64,000 nucleotides of DNA from Pantoea cypripedii (GTDB taxonomy: Bacteria > Pseudomonadota > Gammaproteobacteria > Enterobacterales > Enterobacteriaceae): NCBI RefSeq assembly GCF_011395035.1, contig NZ_CP024768.1, positions 1,089,325 through 1,153,324 of the forward strand. Direction: 5' to 3'. The notes under the pieces were generated by a model that saw only the letters and a list, made by a program, of their open reading frames with translations, had not been told where the DNA came from and ran no database searches. A program made the translations under genes and the position numbers. Below, one piece after another: positions 57,370-64,000 of the stretch (its first letter is position 1; each line of letters begins with the position of its first letter).

Positions 57370-57806
57370 CTCCAACTCCTTCGTATTGCTGGTGCACAGC
57401 AGATAAAACTGCGCAGATTGTGATGTTGTGTGTATTTTTCGCTGCTTTTCTGGTCATCCTATAGCGCAACTACACGCAGGATAGTGTTTAACATAGCGAA
57501 TTGTTAACGTAATGAAACAAAAAAGTTTCTTTTTTGCGAGCCGCTCCGCACCAATAAAAAGCAAAAATTGACCCATGCGCCACGATGGTGCGCATTGTTG
57601 CCTTATTACGGTGCTTCGTTGCGAACATAACGCTGACAAAAGCTGATGTTTGCGAAAAACACTGAAATAAATAGCAATGATCGTGCCAAAGCGATTAATG
57701 AGTGTAAAAAACCAGCAGAGAATGCGGCAAAGCAACGCGAAGGGAGCGAAAAAATGCAATAAAAAAAGGCGAAGGGTGAGCTTCGCCTCAGGAAGGGAAT
57801 TGCGAA
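57370..57806. other. gltI promoter region and lnt terminator region
   Basis: About 437 nt without a gene. The gltI-proximal part must carry its promoter, but I could not choose among several A+T-rich -10-like words. A weak GAAAC-AAAAAA-GTTTC stem with a T-run lies at 57514-57535. The lnt-proximal end holds the terminator below. The long minus frame across 57454-57870 is not coding. Confidence 0.4.
57761..57788 (-). terminator. Terminator of the ybeZ-ybeY-corC-lnt operon
   Basis: AGGCGAAG (57767-57774) and CTTCGCCT (57781-57788) pair around GGTGAG. On the minus strand the stem is followed by TTTTTTT, 18 nt beyond the lnt stop. Confidence 0.93.
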
Positions 57807-59348
57807 TTAGCGACGACGGCGTATCAGACCCAGCATCACACCCAGCAGAGTCAGCACCCAGACTGGCCACACGCCAGCTTTGGCGTAAGGTGTCACTCCT
57901 GTGGTGGGTGTCACTTTGGCTGACAGCACATCACGGGTGAACTGTGGCAGCATCTTCTCGACATCGCCATTGGCATTAATCACCGCGGTCACGCCATTGT
58001 TGGTATCACGCAGCAACGGGCGACCCAGCTCCAGTGCACGCATTCTTGCCATCTGGAAATGCTGCCACGGGCCGATGGAATGACCAAACCAGGCATCGTT
58101 CGACACGGTGAGCAGGAAATTGGTGTCCGGCCGGAAATTAGCGCGTACCTGTTCTCCCAGCACGATCTCATAGCAGATGGCGCTGGTCAGGTTGTAGCCC
58201 GCCACGTTTAACTGCGGCTGAATATAGGCTCCACGGCTGAATGACGACATCGGCAAATCAAAGAATGGCGCCAGTGGCCGTAACAAATCTTCCAGCGGAA
58301 CAAATTCACCAAAGGGCACCAGGTGATTCTTCTGATAGCGGTTCTGGCTCTGGTAGCTGTAAGGTTGCTCGCCGCCCAGCACAATCACGGAGTTGTAATC
58401 GTGGTAGCGGTTGTCACCTTCCAGACGAGAATCGACGATACCGGTGATCAGTGAACTGCCACGCGCGCGCAATTCTTCATCCAGCGCATGCAGGAAGGGC
58501 TGCTGGTTGCTTTCCAAATCGGTAATGGCTGATTCCGGCCAGATAATGATCGGCGCTTTACCCATCCATGGCTGGCTGTACGAGGTGTAGATGCGCAGCG
58601 TGTTGAGCAATTGCTGCGGATCCCATTTCATCGATTGTGGAATGTTGCCCTGAACCATTGCGACATCGACGCTGCGCTCCGGCAGTGGCTGATACCACTG
58701 CAACATGCGTAACGGCCACGGCAGCAGTAACAACAGAACGGCGGCAATCAGGCTTTTCACGCTGCGGTGATACAGCGCGTATACCAGCAGACCGGTAATC
58801 ACCATCAACAGGAAAGTGATGGTTTCCACGCCCGCCAGCGGAGCCAGTCCTTTCAGCGGACCGTCAATCTGGCTATAGCCGAACTGCAACCAGGGAAAAC
58901 CCGTCAGGATCCAGCCACGCAGGAACTCGGTGATTTGCCACAACGCCGGGGCTGCCACCGCCAGACGCCACAGCGTAGCACGAGGCCACAGGCGATTAAG
59001 CAGGATGGCAAATAGCATCGGATAGAGGGACAAATAGGCCGCCAGCAGTACCACCAGGAATACGTTAACCGGTCCAGGCATACCACCAAAGGTGGCGATA
59101 CTGACATAGACCCAGTTAATTCCGCTGCCGAACAGGCCAAAACCCCAGGCAAAACCGATGGCTGAAGCCTGCGCGGTGCGACGATCCAGCAACAGCAGTT
59201 GCAGGCCGAACAGCGAAATCAGGGCGGCGGGCCAGAAATCATAAGGGGAAAAGGAAAGGGTGCCAATGGCACCCGTTATCAACGCCAGCAGCAGGCGAAC
59301 CCGCTGCCGCGAGTAGAGAGAGGCTAAAGCCATAAAGTTATTCGTCAT
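57807..59348 (-). CDS. lnt: Apolipoprotein N-acyltransferase Lnt
   Basis: A 513-residue inner-membrane enzyme that adds the third acyl chain to lipoproteins, needed for Lol export. Six to seven N-terminal membrane helices (about 10-215) precede the nitrilase-like periplasmic domain. Its catalytic Glu is in IIWPESAITDLE, Lys in YQKNHLVPFGEFVP, and Cys in SAICYEIVLGEQ, all conserved. The start overlaps corC by 11 nt; the alternative ATG at 59333 (MALASLYS) fits the E. coli start equally well. Confidence 0.95.
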   Translation of the reverse strand: MTNNFMALASLYSRQRVRLLLALITGAIGTLSFSPYDFWPAALISLFGLQLLLLDRRTAQASAIGFAWGFGLFGSGINWVYVSIATFGGMPGPVNVFLVVLLAAYLSLYPMLFAILLNRLWPRATLWRLAVAAPALWQITEFLRGWILTGFPWLQFGYSQIDGPLKGLAPLAGVETITFLLMVITGLLVYALYHRSVKSLIAAVLLLLLPWPLRMLQWYQPLPERSVDVAMVQGNIPQSMKWDPQQLLNTLRIYTSYSQPWMGKAPIIIWPESAITDLESNQQPFLHALDEELRARGSSLITGIVDSRLEGDNRYHDYNSVIVLGGEQPYSYQSQNRYQKNHLVPFGEFVPLEDLLRPLAPFFDLPMSSFSRGAYIQPQLNVAGYNLTSAICYEIVLGEQVRANFRPDTNFLLTVSNDAWFGHSIGPWQHFQMARMRALELGRPLLRDTNNGVTAVINANGDVEKMLPQFTRDVLSAKVTPTTGVTPYAKAGVWPVWVLTLLGVMLGLIRRRR

Positions 59349-60219
59349 CCAGTTGAGGGAGCGGCGAGTCTTCCGGAATTTTTACATGCACCTGGATGAT
59401 ACGGCGGCTGTCAGACATGGCGACCTTGAATTGGTAACCATCAATTTCAATGCTTTCACCGCGCGCGGGAAGGTGGCCGAATCCCTGCATCACCAGACCG
59501 CCAATGGTATCCACTTCGTCATCGCTGAAACCGGTGCCGAAAACCTCGTTGAAGTCTTCAATCGGCGTCAGCGCACGCACCGTATAGGTGTGGCGGTTCA
59601 ACTGACGGATATCGCGATCTTCTTCATCGTCATATTCGTCTTCAATTTCTCCGACGATCAGTTCGAGGATGTCCTCAATGGTCACCAGACCGGACACGCC
59701 GCCAAACTCATCAATCACAATTGCCATATGGTAGCGCTGTGAACGGAACTCTTTCAGCATGCGATCGACACGCTTACTTTCTGGCACCACCACGGCGGTA
59801 CGCAGCACTTTCTCCATGCTGAACGGTTCTGAGGCGCTGCTCATAAAGGGCAGCAAATCCTTGGCCATCAGAATGCCTTCAACATGATCTTTATCTTCGC
59901 TGATCACCGGAAAGCGTGAATGGGCCGATTCAATGATCACCGCCAGACACTCTTCAAGGCTCTGGTTACGTTTCAGGGTGATCATTTGGGAGCGCGGGAT
60001 CATGATGTCGCGCACGCGTTGTTCGGCAATATCCAGCACCCCTTCCAGCATGTCGCGGGTGTCCTGGTCGATCAGTTCTTTTTGCTCAGAATCGCGGATT
60101 AGCCCCAGCAGTTCGTCACGGTTTTTAGGTTCGCCGTGGAACAGTTGGTTGATTAGCAGGGAAAAAAATCCCTTTTTACTACTGGGTGCATCGCTGTTTT
60201 GAGAATGGTCGTCGCTCAT
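59338..60219 (-). CDS. corC: CorC/YbeX, CBS-domain hemolysin-like protein
   Basis: A 293-residue cytosolic protein with two CBS domains (about 65-190; RDIMIPRSQMITLKRNQSLE, VDRMLKEFRSQRYHMAIVID) and a C-terminal CorC_HlyC domain (GGLVMQGFGHLPARGESIEI). CorC was linked to Mg2+/Co2+ efflux with CorA and, as YbeX, to ribosome assembly. Start at MSDDHSQNSD (60219) as in E. coli; the 44-residue upstream extension is not family-like. ybeY precedes it in the operon. Confidence 0.95.
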   Translation of the reverse strand: MSDDHSQNSDAPSSKKGFFSLLINQLFHGEPKNRDELLGLIRDSEQKELIDQDTRDMLEGVLDIAEQRVRDIMIPRSQMITLKRNQSLEECLAVIIESAHSRFPVISEDKDHVEGILMAKDLLPFMSSASEPFSMEKVLRTAVVVPESKRVDRMLKEFRSQRYHMAIVIDEFGGVSGLVTIEDILELIVGEIEDEYDDEEDRDIRQLNRHTYTVRALTPIEDFNEVFGTGFSDDEVDTIGGLVMQGFGHLPARGESIEIDGYQFKVAMSDSRRIIQVHVKIPEDSPLPQLDDE

Positions 60220-60301
60220 GGCGTTTTTATTAAGTTCTCTCTGGTGAGGGAAGGAAACTGCCGGCATCCACGCCAGCAGCGCAAAAACCTGAGCCAGTGG
60301 C

Positions 60302-60775
60302 TCAGGCGTCTTCTTTCTCCGAAATGTACGGGTCCGGATAACCAAGGGCAAGCATTATCTCGGTCTCCAGTGCTTCCATTTCTTCGGCTTCGTCATCTTC
60401 GATATGGTCATAGCCCAGCAGATGTAGCGTGCCGTGCACTACCATATGCGCCCAGTGGGCTTCTGTGGTTTTCCCTTGCTCTGCGGCTTCCTGCTCTACC
60501 ACCTGACGACAAATAATCAGGTCGCCAAGCAGCGGCAGCTCGATGCCCGGCGGGGCTTCGAAGGGAAAAGAAAGCACGTTGGTAGGCTTGTCTTTGCCGC
60601 GATACGTCAGGTTCAGTTCATGACTTTCTGCTTCATCAACCAGACGAATGGTGACTTCGCTCTCCGGCTGAAAAGGGGTGACAGCGGCTTCCAGCCAGCG
60701 CTGGAAAGCGGCTTCTGCGGGCAATCCCTGGCTTTCGGCACAGGCCAGTTGTAAATCAAGAATTACCGCGCTCAT
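60302..60775 (-). CDS. ybeY: Endoribonuclease YbeY
   Basis: A 157-residue metalloprotein needed for 16S rRNA 3'-end maturation and ribosome quality control. The zinc motif H-x3-H-x5-H is in VVHGTLHLLGYDHIED. RGKDKPTNVLSFPFE is also diagnostic. Overlaps ybeZ by 4 nt (ATGA). Confidence 0.96.
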   Translation of the reverse strand: MSAVILDLQLACAESQGLPAEAAFQRWLEAAVTPFQPESEVTIRLVDEAESHELNLTYRGKDKPTNVLSFPFEAPPGIELPLLGDLIICRQVVEQEAAEQGKTTEAHWAHMVVHGTLHLLGYDHIEDDEAEEMEALETEIMLALGYPDPYISEKEDA

Positions 60776-61854
60776 GAAGGCTCCTGCGGGCTGGGTTGGG
60801 CGGCAGCAAGCGCTTCACGTTTACGCTCCTCTGCCTGTTTATCACGGCGTTTCTGGTCGGCTTCTTCCCAGGCCTCATAGGCGATAACGATGCGGGCCAC
60901 CACCGGGTGGCGGACCACGTCTTCGCTATGGAAGAAGTTGAAGCTTAACTCATCCACTTCCGACAACACTTCAATCGCATGGCGCAGGCCTGATTTGGTA
61001 TGGCGCGGCAGGTCAATCTGCGTCACATCACCGGTGATGACCGCTTTTGAGTTGAAACCAATACGCGTCAGAAACATCTTCATCTGTTCGATGGTGGTGT
61101 TCTGGCTTTCATCAAGAATGATGAAAGCATCATTCAGTGTACGACCACGCATATAAGCCAGGGGGGCAACTTCGATCACGTTGCGCTCCATCAGCTTCTC
61201 AACCCGCTCAAATCCGAGCATTTCGAACAGCGCGTCGTACAGCGGGCGCAGATAGGGGTCAACCTTCTGGCTGAGATCGCCTGGCAGGAAACCGAGTTTT
61301 TCGCCGGCCTCAACCGCCGGACGCGTCAGCAGAATACGGCGAATTTCCTGGCGTTCCAGAGCATCAACCGCCGCAGCCACTGCCAGATACGTTTTACCGG
61401 TACCCGCCGGGCCGATGCCGAAGGTGATGTCGTGATCGAGAATATTGGCGATGTACTGCGCCTGGTTAGGCGTGCGGGGTTTAATCACACCACGCTTGGT
61501 TTTGATATTCACCGCTTTACCGAACTCCGGTACGCTTTCGGCGGTTTGTTCCAGTACGCGGCTCTCTTTAATCGCTAAATGGATTTGTTCTGGCTCGATA
61601 TCCGGAATCTGGCCACGCACCGGTGCCGTATCGACATACAGTGTGCGCAGGATATCCGCCGCTGCGTTGACGCACAGGGTGCGGCCAACCAGTTTAAACT
61701 GGTTATCACGGCGATTGATTTCGATCCCCAGACGCCGTTCCAGCTGTTTCACATTGTCATCAAACGGACCGCACAGGCTGAGCAGGCGGCGGTTGTCTAC
61801 CGGTTCAAGGGCGATTTCACGAGTTTCGATATTCAAATGAATCCTTTGGGTCAC
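60772..61854 (-). CDS. ybeZ: PhoH-like ATPase YbeZ (PhoL)
   Basis: A 360-residue PhoH-family NTPase, partner of YbeY in ribosome metabolism. Walker A GPAGTGKTYLAVAAAVDAL (about 158-176) and Walker B-like FIILDESQNTTIEQMKMF. The N-terminal part has NIETREIALEPVDNRRLLSL. The start is GTG 61854; a TTG at 61836 would correspond to the E. coli start. First gene of the ybeZ-ybeY-corC-lnt operon. Confidence 0.95.
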   Translation of the reverse strand: MTQRIHLNIETREIALEPVDNRRLLSLCGPFDDNVKQLERRLGIEINRRDNQFKLVGRTLCVNAAADILRTLYVDTAPVRGQIPDIEPEQIHLAIKESRVLEQTAESVPEFGKAVNIKTKRGVIKPRTPNQAQYIANILDHDITFGIGPAGTGKTYLAVAAAVDALERQEIRRILLTRPAVEAGEKLGFLPGDLSQKVDPYLRPLYDALFEMLGFERVEKLMERNVIEVAPLAYMRGRTLNDAFIILDESQNTTIEQMKMFLTRIGFNSKAVITGDVTQIDLPRHTKSGLRHAIEVLSEVDELSFNFFHSEDVVRHPVVARIVIAYEAWEEADQKRRDKQAEERKREALAAAQPSPQEPS

Positions 61855-62003
61855 TCAGGGCCAGTTGAAAAAATGTATCCGACGCGTGGCAGCAGGCCAG
61901 ACGCATCATTACGGAATTATTTATGGGGCAGCGCCTGGGCGCAAGCATCAGGGGAGATATTTGGGCAGCACCGTCAGAATGCAAGTGCTGCCTGGGGTAA
62001 CAG

Positions 62004-62028
62004 GCGACAGCGTTTTGTGCGCTGTCGC
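62004..62028 (-). terminator. Hairpin after miaB
   Basis: GCGACAGCG (62004-62012) and CGCTGTCGC (62020-62028) pair perfectly around TTTTGTG, 16 nt past the miaB stop on the minus strand. The U-tract is weak, so some read-through into ybeZ is possible. Confidence 0.65.
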
Positions 62029-62043
62029 TCAAAGGTCGGGGTT

Positions 62044-63468
62044 TCAAGGCTGGAAAAGACCCACGCCGATTTCGTTTTCTTTACGCGTGCGCGCAATGAC
62101 CGAAGCCGGACTTTCCACCACACGTAGACCCATCTCGTCTTCGGTACGGACGACTTTGCCACGCAGCGAGTTGGTATAAACATCAACGATTTCGACGTCA
62201 ACAAACTTACCAATCATCGCCACCGAACCTTCGAAGTTCACCACGCGGTTGTTGGCGGTACGGCCAGACAGCTCCATCACGTTTTTACGTGAGGTGCCTT
62301 CCACCAGGATGCGCTGCACAGTACCGAGCATGCGGCGGCTGATCGCCATCGCCTGCTGGTTAATACGATCCTGCAGGATGTAGAGACGCTGTTTCTTCTC
62401 ATCTTCCGACACATCGTCTGGCAGGTCAGCCGCTGGCGTACCCGGGCGCGCAGAATAGATAAAGCTGAAGCTCATGTCGAAATTAACATCGCCAATCAGT
62501 TTCATGGTCTGCTCGAAATCCTGCTGAGTTTCACCTGGGAAGCCGATGATGAAGTCAGAACTGATCTCAATATCCGGGCGTGCAGCGCGCAGCTTACGGA
62601 TGATCGCTTTGTACTCCAGCGCGGTATGCGCACGCTTCATCAGCGTCAGGATGCGGTCAGCGCCGCTCTGCACTGGCAGATGCAGGAAACTGACCAGCTC
62701 TGGCGTATCACGGTAAACCTCAATGATGTCGTCCGTGAATTCAATCGGATGGCTGGTGGTAAAACGGATACGGTCAATGCCGTCAATAGCCGCTACCAGA
62801 CGCAGCAGCTCGGCAAAGGTGCAGATATCACCATCAAAGGTGGCACCGCGATAGGCGTTGACGTTCTGGCCCAGCAGGTTGACTTCGCGTACACCCTGCG
62901 CCGCTAACTGGGCGATCTCCAGCAGAATATCGTCGCTGGGACGGCTGACTTCTTCACCACGGGTGTAAGGCACCACGCAGAAGGTGCAGTATTTGTTGCA
63001 GCCTTCCATGATGGAAACGAATGCGGTTGGGCCTTCTGCGCGCGGTTCCGGCAGACGGTCAAATTTCTCGATTTCCGGGAAGCTGATGTCAACGATCGGG
63101 CTTTTGCTGCCACGTACCGTGTTAATCATTTCTGGCAGGCGGTGCAGCGTTTGCGGACCAAATACGATATCAACGCAGGGCGCACGCTGGCGAATATGGT
63201 CGCCTTCCTGTGAAGCGACGCAGCCACCGACGCCAATGATTAGGTCGGGATTATGATCTTTCAGCTTTTTCCAGCGTCCTAACTGATGGAAAACCTTCTC
63301 CTGCGCCTTCTCACGGATCGAGCAGGTGTTGAGCAGCAGAATATCTGCCTCTTCGGCTTCCTCAGTCAGGGTGTAGCCGTGGGTGCTGTTCAGCAGGTCA
63401 GCCATCTTCGATGAATCATACTCATTCATCTGACAGCCCCAGGTTTTGATATGCAGTTTTTTGGTCAT
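62044..63468 (-). CDS. miaB: tRNA methylthiotransferase MiaB
   Basis: A 474-residue radical SAM enzyme that converts i6A37 to ms2i6A37 in tRNAs reading UNN codons. The N-terminal UPF0004 domain has Cys in HIKTWGCQMNEYDSS, LLLNTCSIREKAQEK and GVGGCVASQEG. The radical SAM cluster is CNKYCTFCVVPYTRGEE, and the C-terminal TRAM domain covers about 375-440. Start taken at MTKKLHIKTWG (63468), as in E. coli. Divergent from ubiF. Confidence 0.97.
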   Translation of the reverse strand: MTKKLHIKTWGCQMNEYDSSKMADLLNSTHGYTLTEEAEEADILLLNTCSIREKAQEKVFHQLGRWKKLKDHNPDLIIGVGGCVASQEGDHIRQRAPCVDIVFGPQTLHRLPEMINTVRGSKSPIVDISFPEIEKFDRLPEPRAEGPTAFVSIMEGCNKYCTFCVVPYTRGEEVSRPSDDILLEIAQLAAQGVREVNLLGQNVNAYRGATFDGDICTFAELLRLVAAIDGIDRIRFTTSHPIEFTDDIIEVYRDTPELVSFLHLPVQSGADRILTLMKRAHTALEYKAIIRKLRAARPDIEISSDFIIGFPGETQQDFEQTMKLIGDVNFDMSFSFIYSARPGTPAADLPDDVSEDEKKQRLYILQDRINQQAMAISRRMLGTVQRILVEGTSRKNVMELSGRTANNRVVNFEGSVAMIGKFVDVEIVDVYTNSLRGKVVRTEDEMGLRVVESPASVIARTRKENEIGVGLFQP

Positions 63469-63630
63469 CGGACTAGCCATTCAATTCAGTGCAGGTAAGT
63501 GCTGGGCGCGTATTGTAATGCTTTGCTGCTGTTGTGACCAGTATAAGGGTAAGGGCTTTTCTGTTTGTGGCACGAATTTCCGGTACACTTCGCAGAATGA
63601 ACGCTGCGGTAAGAAGAGGGATAACAGGCA

Positions 63631-64000
63631 ATGCAGGATTCACAGTTTGATGTGGTGGTGATCGGTGGTGGTATGGTCGGCGCGGCGCTGGCCTGCGGCC
63701 TGGCGCAGCAGCAGTTTCGCGTGGCGGTGGTCGAACGTGCCGAACCCGCCCCCTTTGATGCTGCGCGTGCACCAGATGTACGTGTTTCGGCCATCGGCGC
63801 GTCCTCGGTGGCGTTGCTTAAGCAGCTGAATGTCTGGCCACGCGTGCAGGCAATGCGTTGTGCACCTTACCGCAAGCTGGAAACCTGGGAGTGGCAAACG
63901 GCTCATGTCACCTTCGGTGCGGCTTCACTCGGGCTGCCGGAGCTGGGTTATATGGTAGAAAACAGCGTGCTGCAACGCGCGTTGTGGGAAAAAATGCAGG
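63631..64000 (+). CDS. ubiF: Ubiquinone-biosynthesis hydroxylase UbiF, 5' part only
   Basis: The open frame from ATG 63631 runs off the window without a stop (about 123 codons seen). It begins MQDSQFDVVVIGGGMVGAA, a Rossmann FAD-binding motif (GxGxxG-type GGGMVGAALACGL), followed by VVERAEPAPF and RVSAIGASSVALLKQL. This is the UbiH/UbiF class of flavin monooxygenases; location divergent from miaB identifies ubiF, which hydroxylates 3-demethoxyubiquinol. The C-terminal part with the GDAAH motif lies outside the window. Confidence 0.9.
   Translation, partial: MQDSQFDVVVIGGGMVGAALACGLAQQQFRVAVVERAEPAPFDAARAPDVRVSAIGASSVALLKQLNVWPRVQAMRCAPYRKLETWEWQTAHVTFGAASLGLPELGYMVENSVLQRALWEKMQ

Noticed and set aside
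57454..57870. 138-codon minus-strand frame between gltI and lnt
   Set aside because: It runs through the lnt terminator and overlaps the lnt 3' end; composition is not protein-like and no start signal is present.
1..64000. CRISPR array, tRNA or rRNA genes
   Set aside because: No regularly spaced direct repeats and no cloverleaf or rRNA-like sequence were found by reading the window; only the REP-like palindromes recur.

Overview
The window looks like chromosome from an Erwiniaceae/Enterobacterales member, most like Pantoea or Erwinia. This is an inference from synteny and protein similarity; no rRNA is present to confirm it. The right half carries the classic enterobacterial block ubiF-miaB-ybeZ-ybeY-corC-lnt-gltIJKL-ybeL-leuS-lptE-holA-nadD-rsfS-rlmH-mrdA-mrdB-rlpA-dacA-ybeD-lipB-lipA-tatE, then ybeM, cspE and pagP. 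Most of these genes run on the minus strand with 1-14 nt overlaps. cobC, which lies between nadD and rsfS in E. coli, is missing. Region 1 (about 1-10.1 kb) is a decayed, mostly AT-rich genomic island. It holds an IS21-family element with an internally deleted istA, an overlapping integrase-alpA-ash operon of satellite-prophage (P4-like) type, a GNAT-like gene with an unknown partner, an orphan HTH antitoxin behind a truncated toxin remnant, a lone unrecognised 600-residue protein with a nuclease-like motif cluster, and a membrane protein/DUF4056 pair with a frameshift. The 600-residue protein (6502-8304) is the best candidate for an undescribed, possibly defensive, system. Region 2 (10.3-19 kb) is a metabolic module: DHA2 exporter, GntR/FCD regulator, CodA-like amidohydrolase, and a branched-chain-type ABC importer whose LivM, LivG and LivF parts are fused into one polypeptide, plus its binding protein and a SnoaL-like protein. 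Region 3 (19-32.8 kb) is a mosaic of accessory and housekeeping genes: small lipoprotein and micro-ORF, P-type Ca2+/cation ATPase, AI-2E-family permease, DUF1272 protein, RcnB-like protein, HAD phosphatase YbiV, Fe-type alcohol dehydrogenase, gluconate permease with a strong inverted-repeat operator, YbiC dehydrogenase, YohP, PagP and CspE. Region 4 (33-39.3 kb) is a MocR regulator divergent from a five-gene operon (cytosolic NMT1-like protein, YbeM nitrilase, and a complete polar amino-acid ABC importer), placed in the slot where E. coli has only crcB/ybeM between cspE and tatE. Region 5 (39.4-64 kb) is the conserved core described above: protein export (tatE), lipoylation (lipA/B), cell elongation and septation (mrdAB, rlpA, dacA), ribosome assembly and methylation (rsfS, rlmH, ybeY), NAD synthesis, DNA polymerase III delta, LPS assembly, leucyl-tRNA synthetase, glutamate/aspartate uptake with a likely SroC sRNA, lipoprotein maturation, tRNA thiomethylation and ubiquinone synthesis. 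A family of REP-like palindromes with core GTAGCGGCGCGAT occurs at least four times at gene 3' ends.
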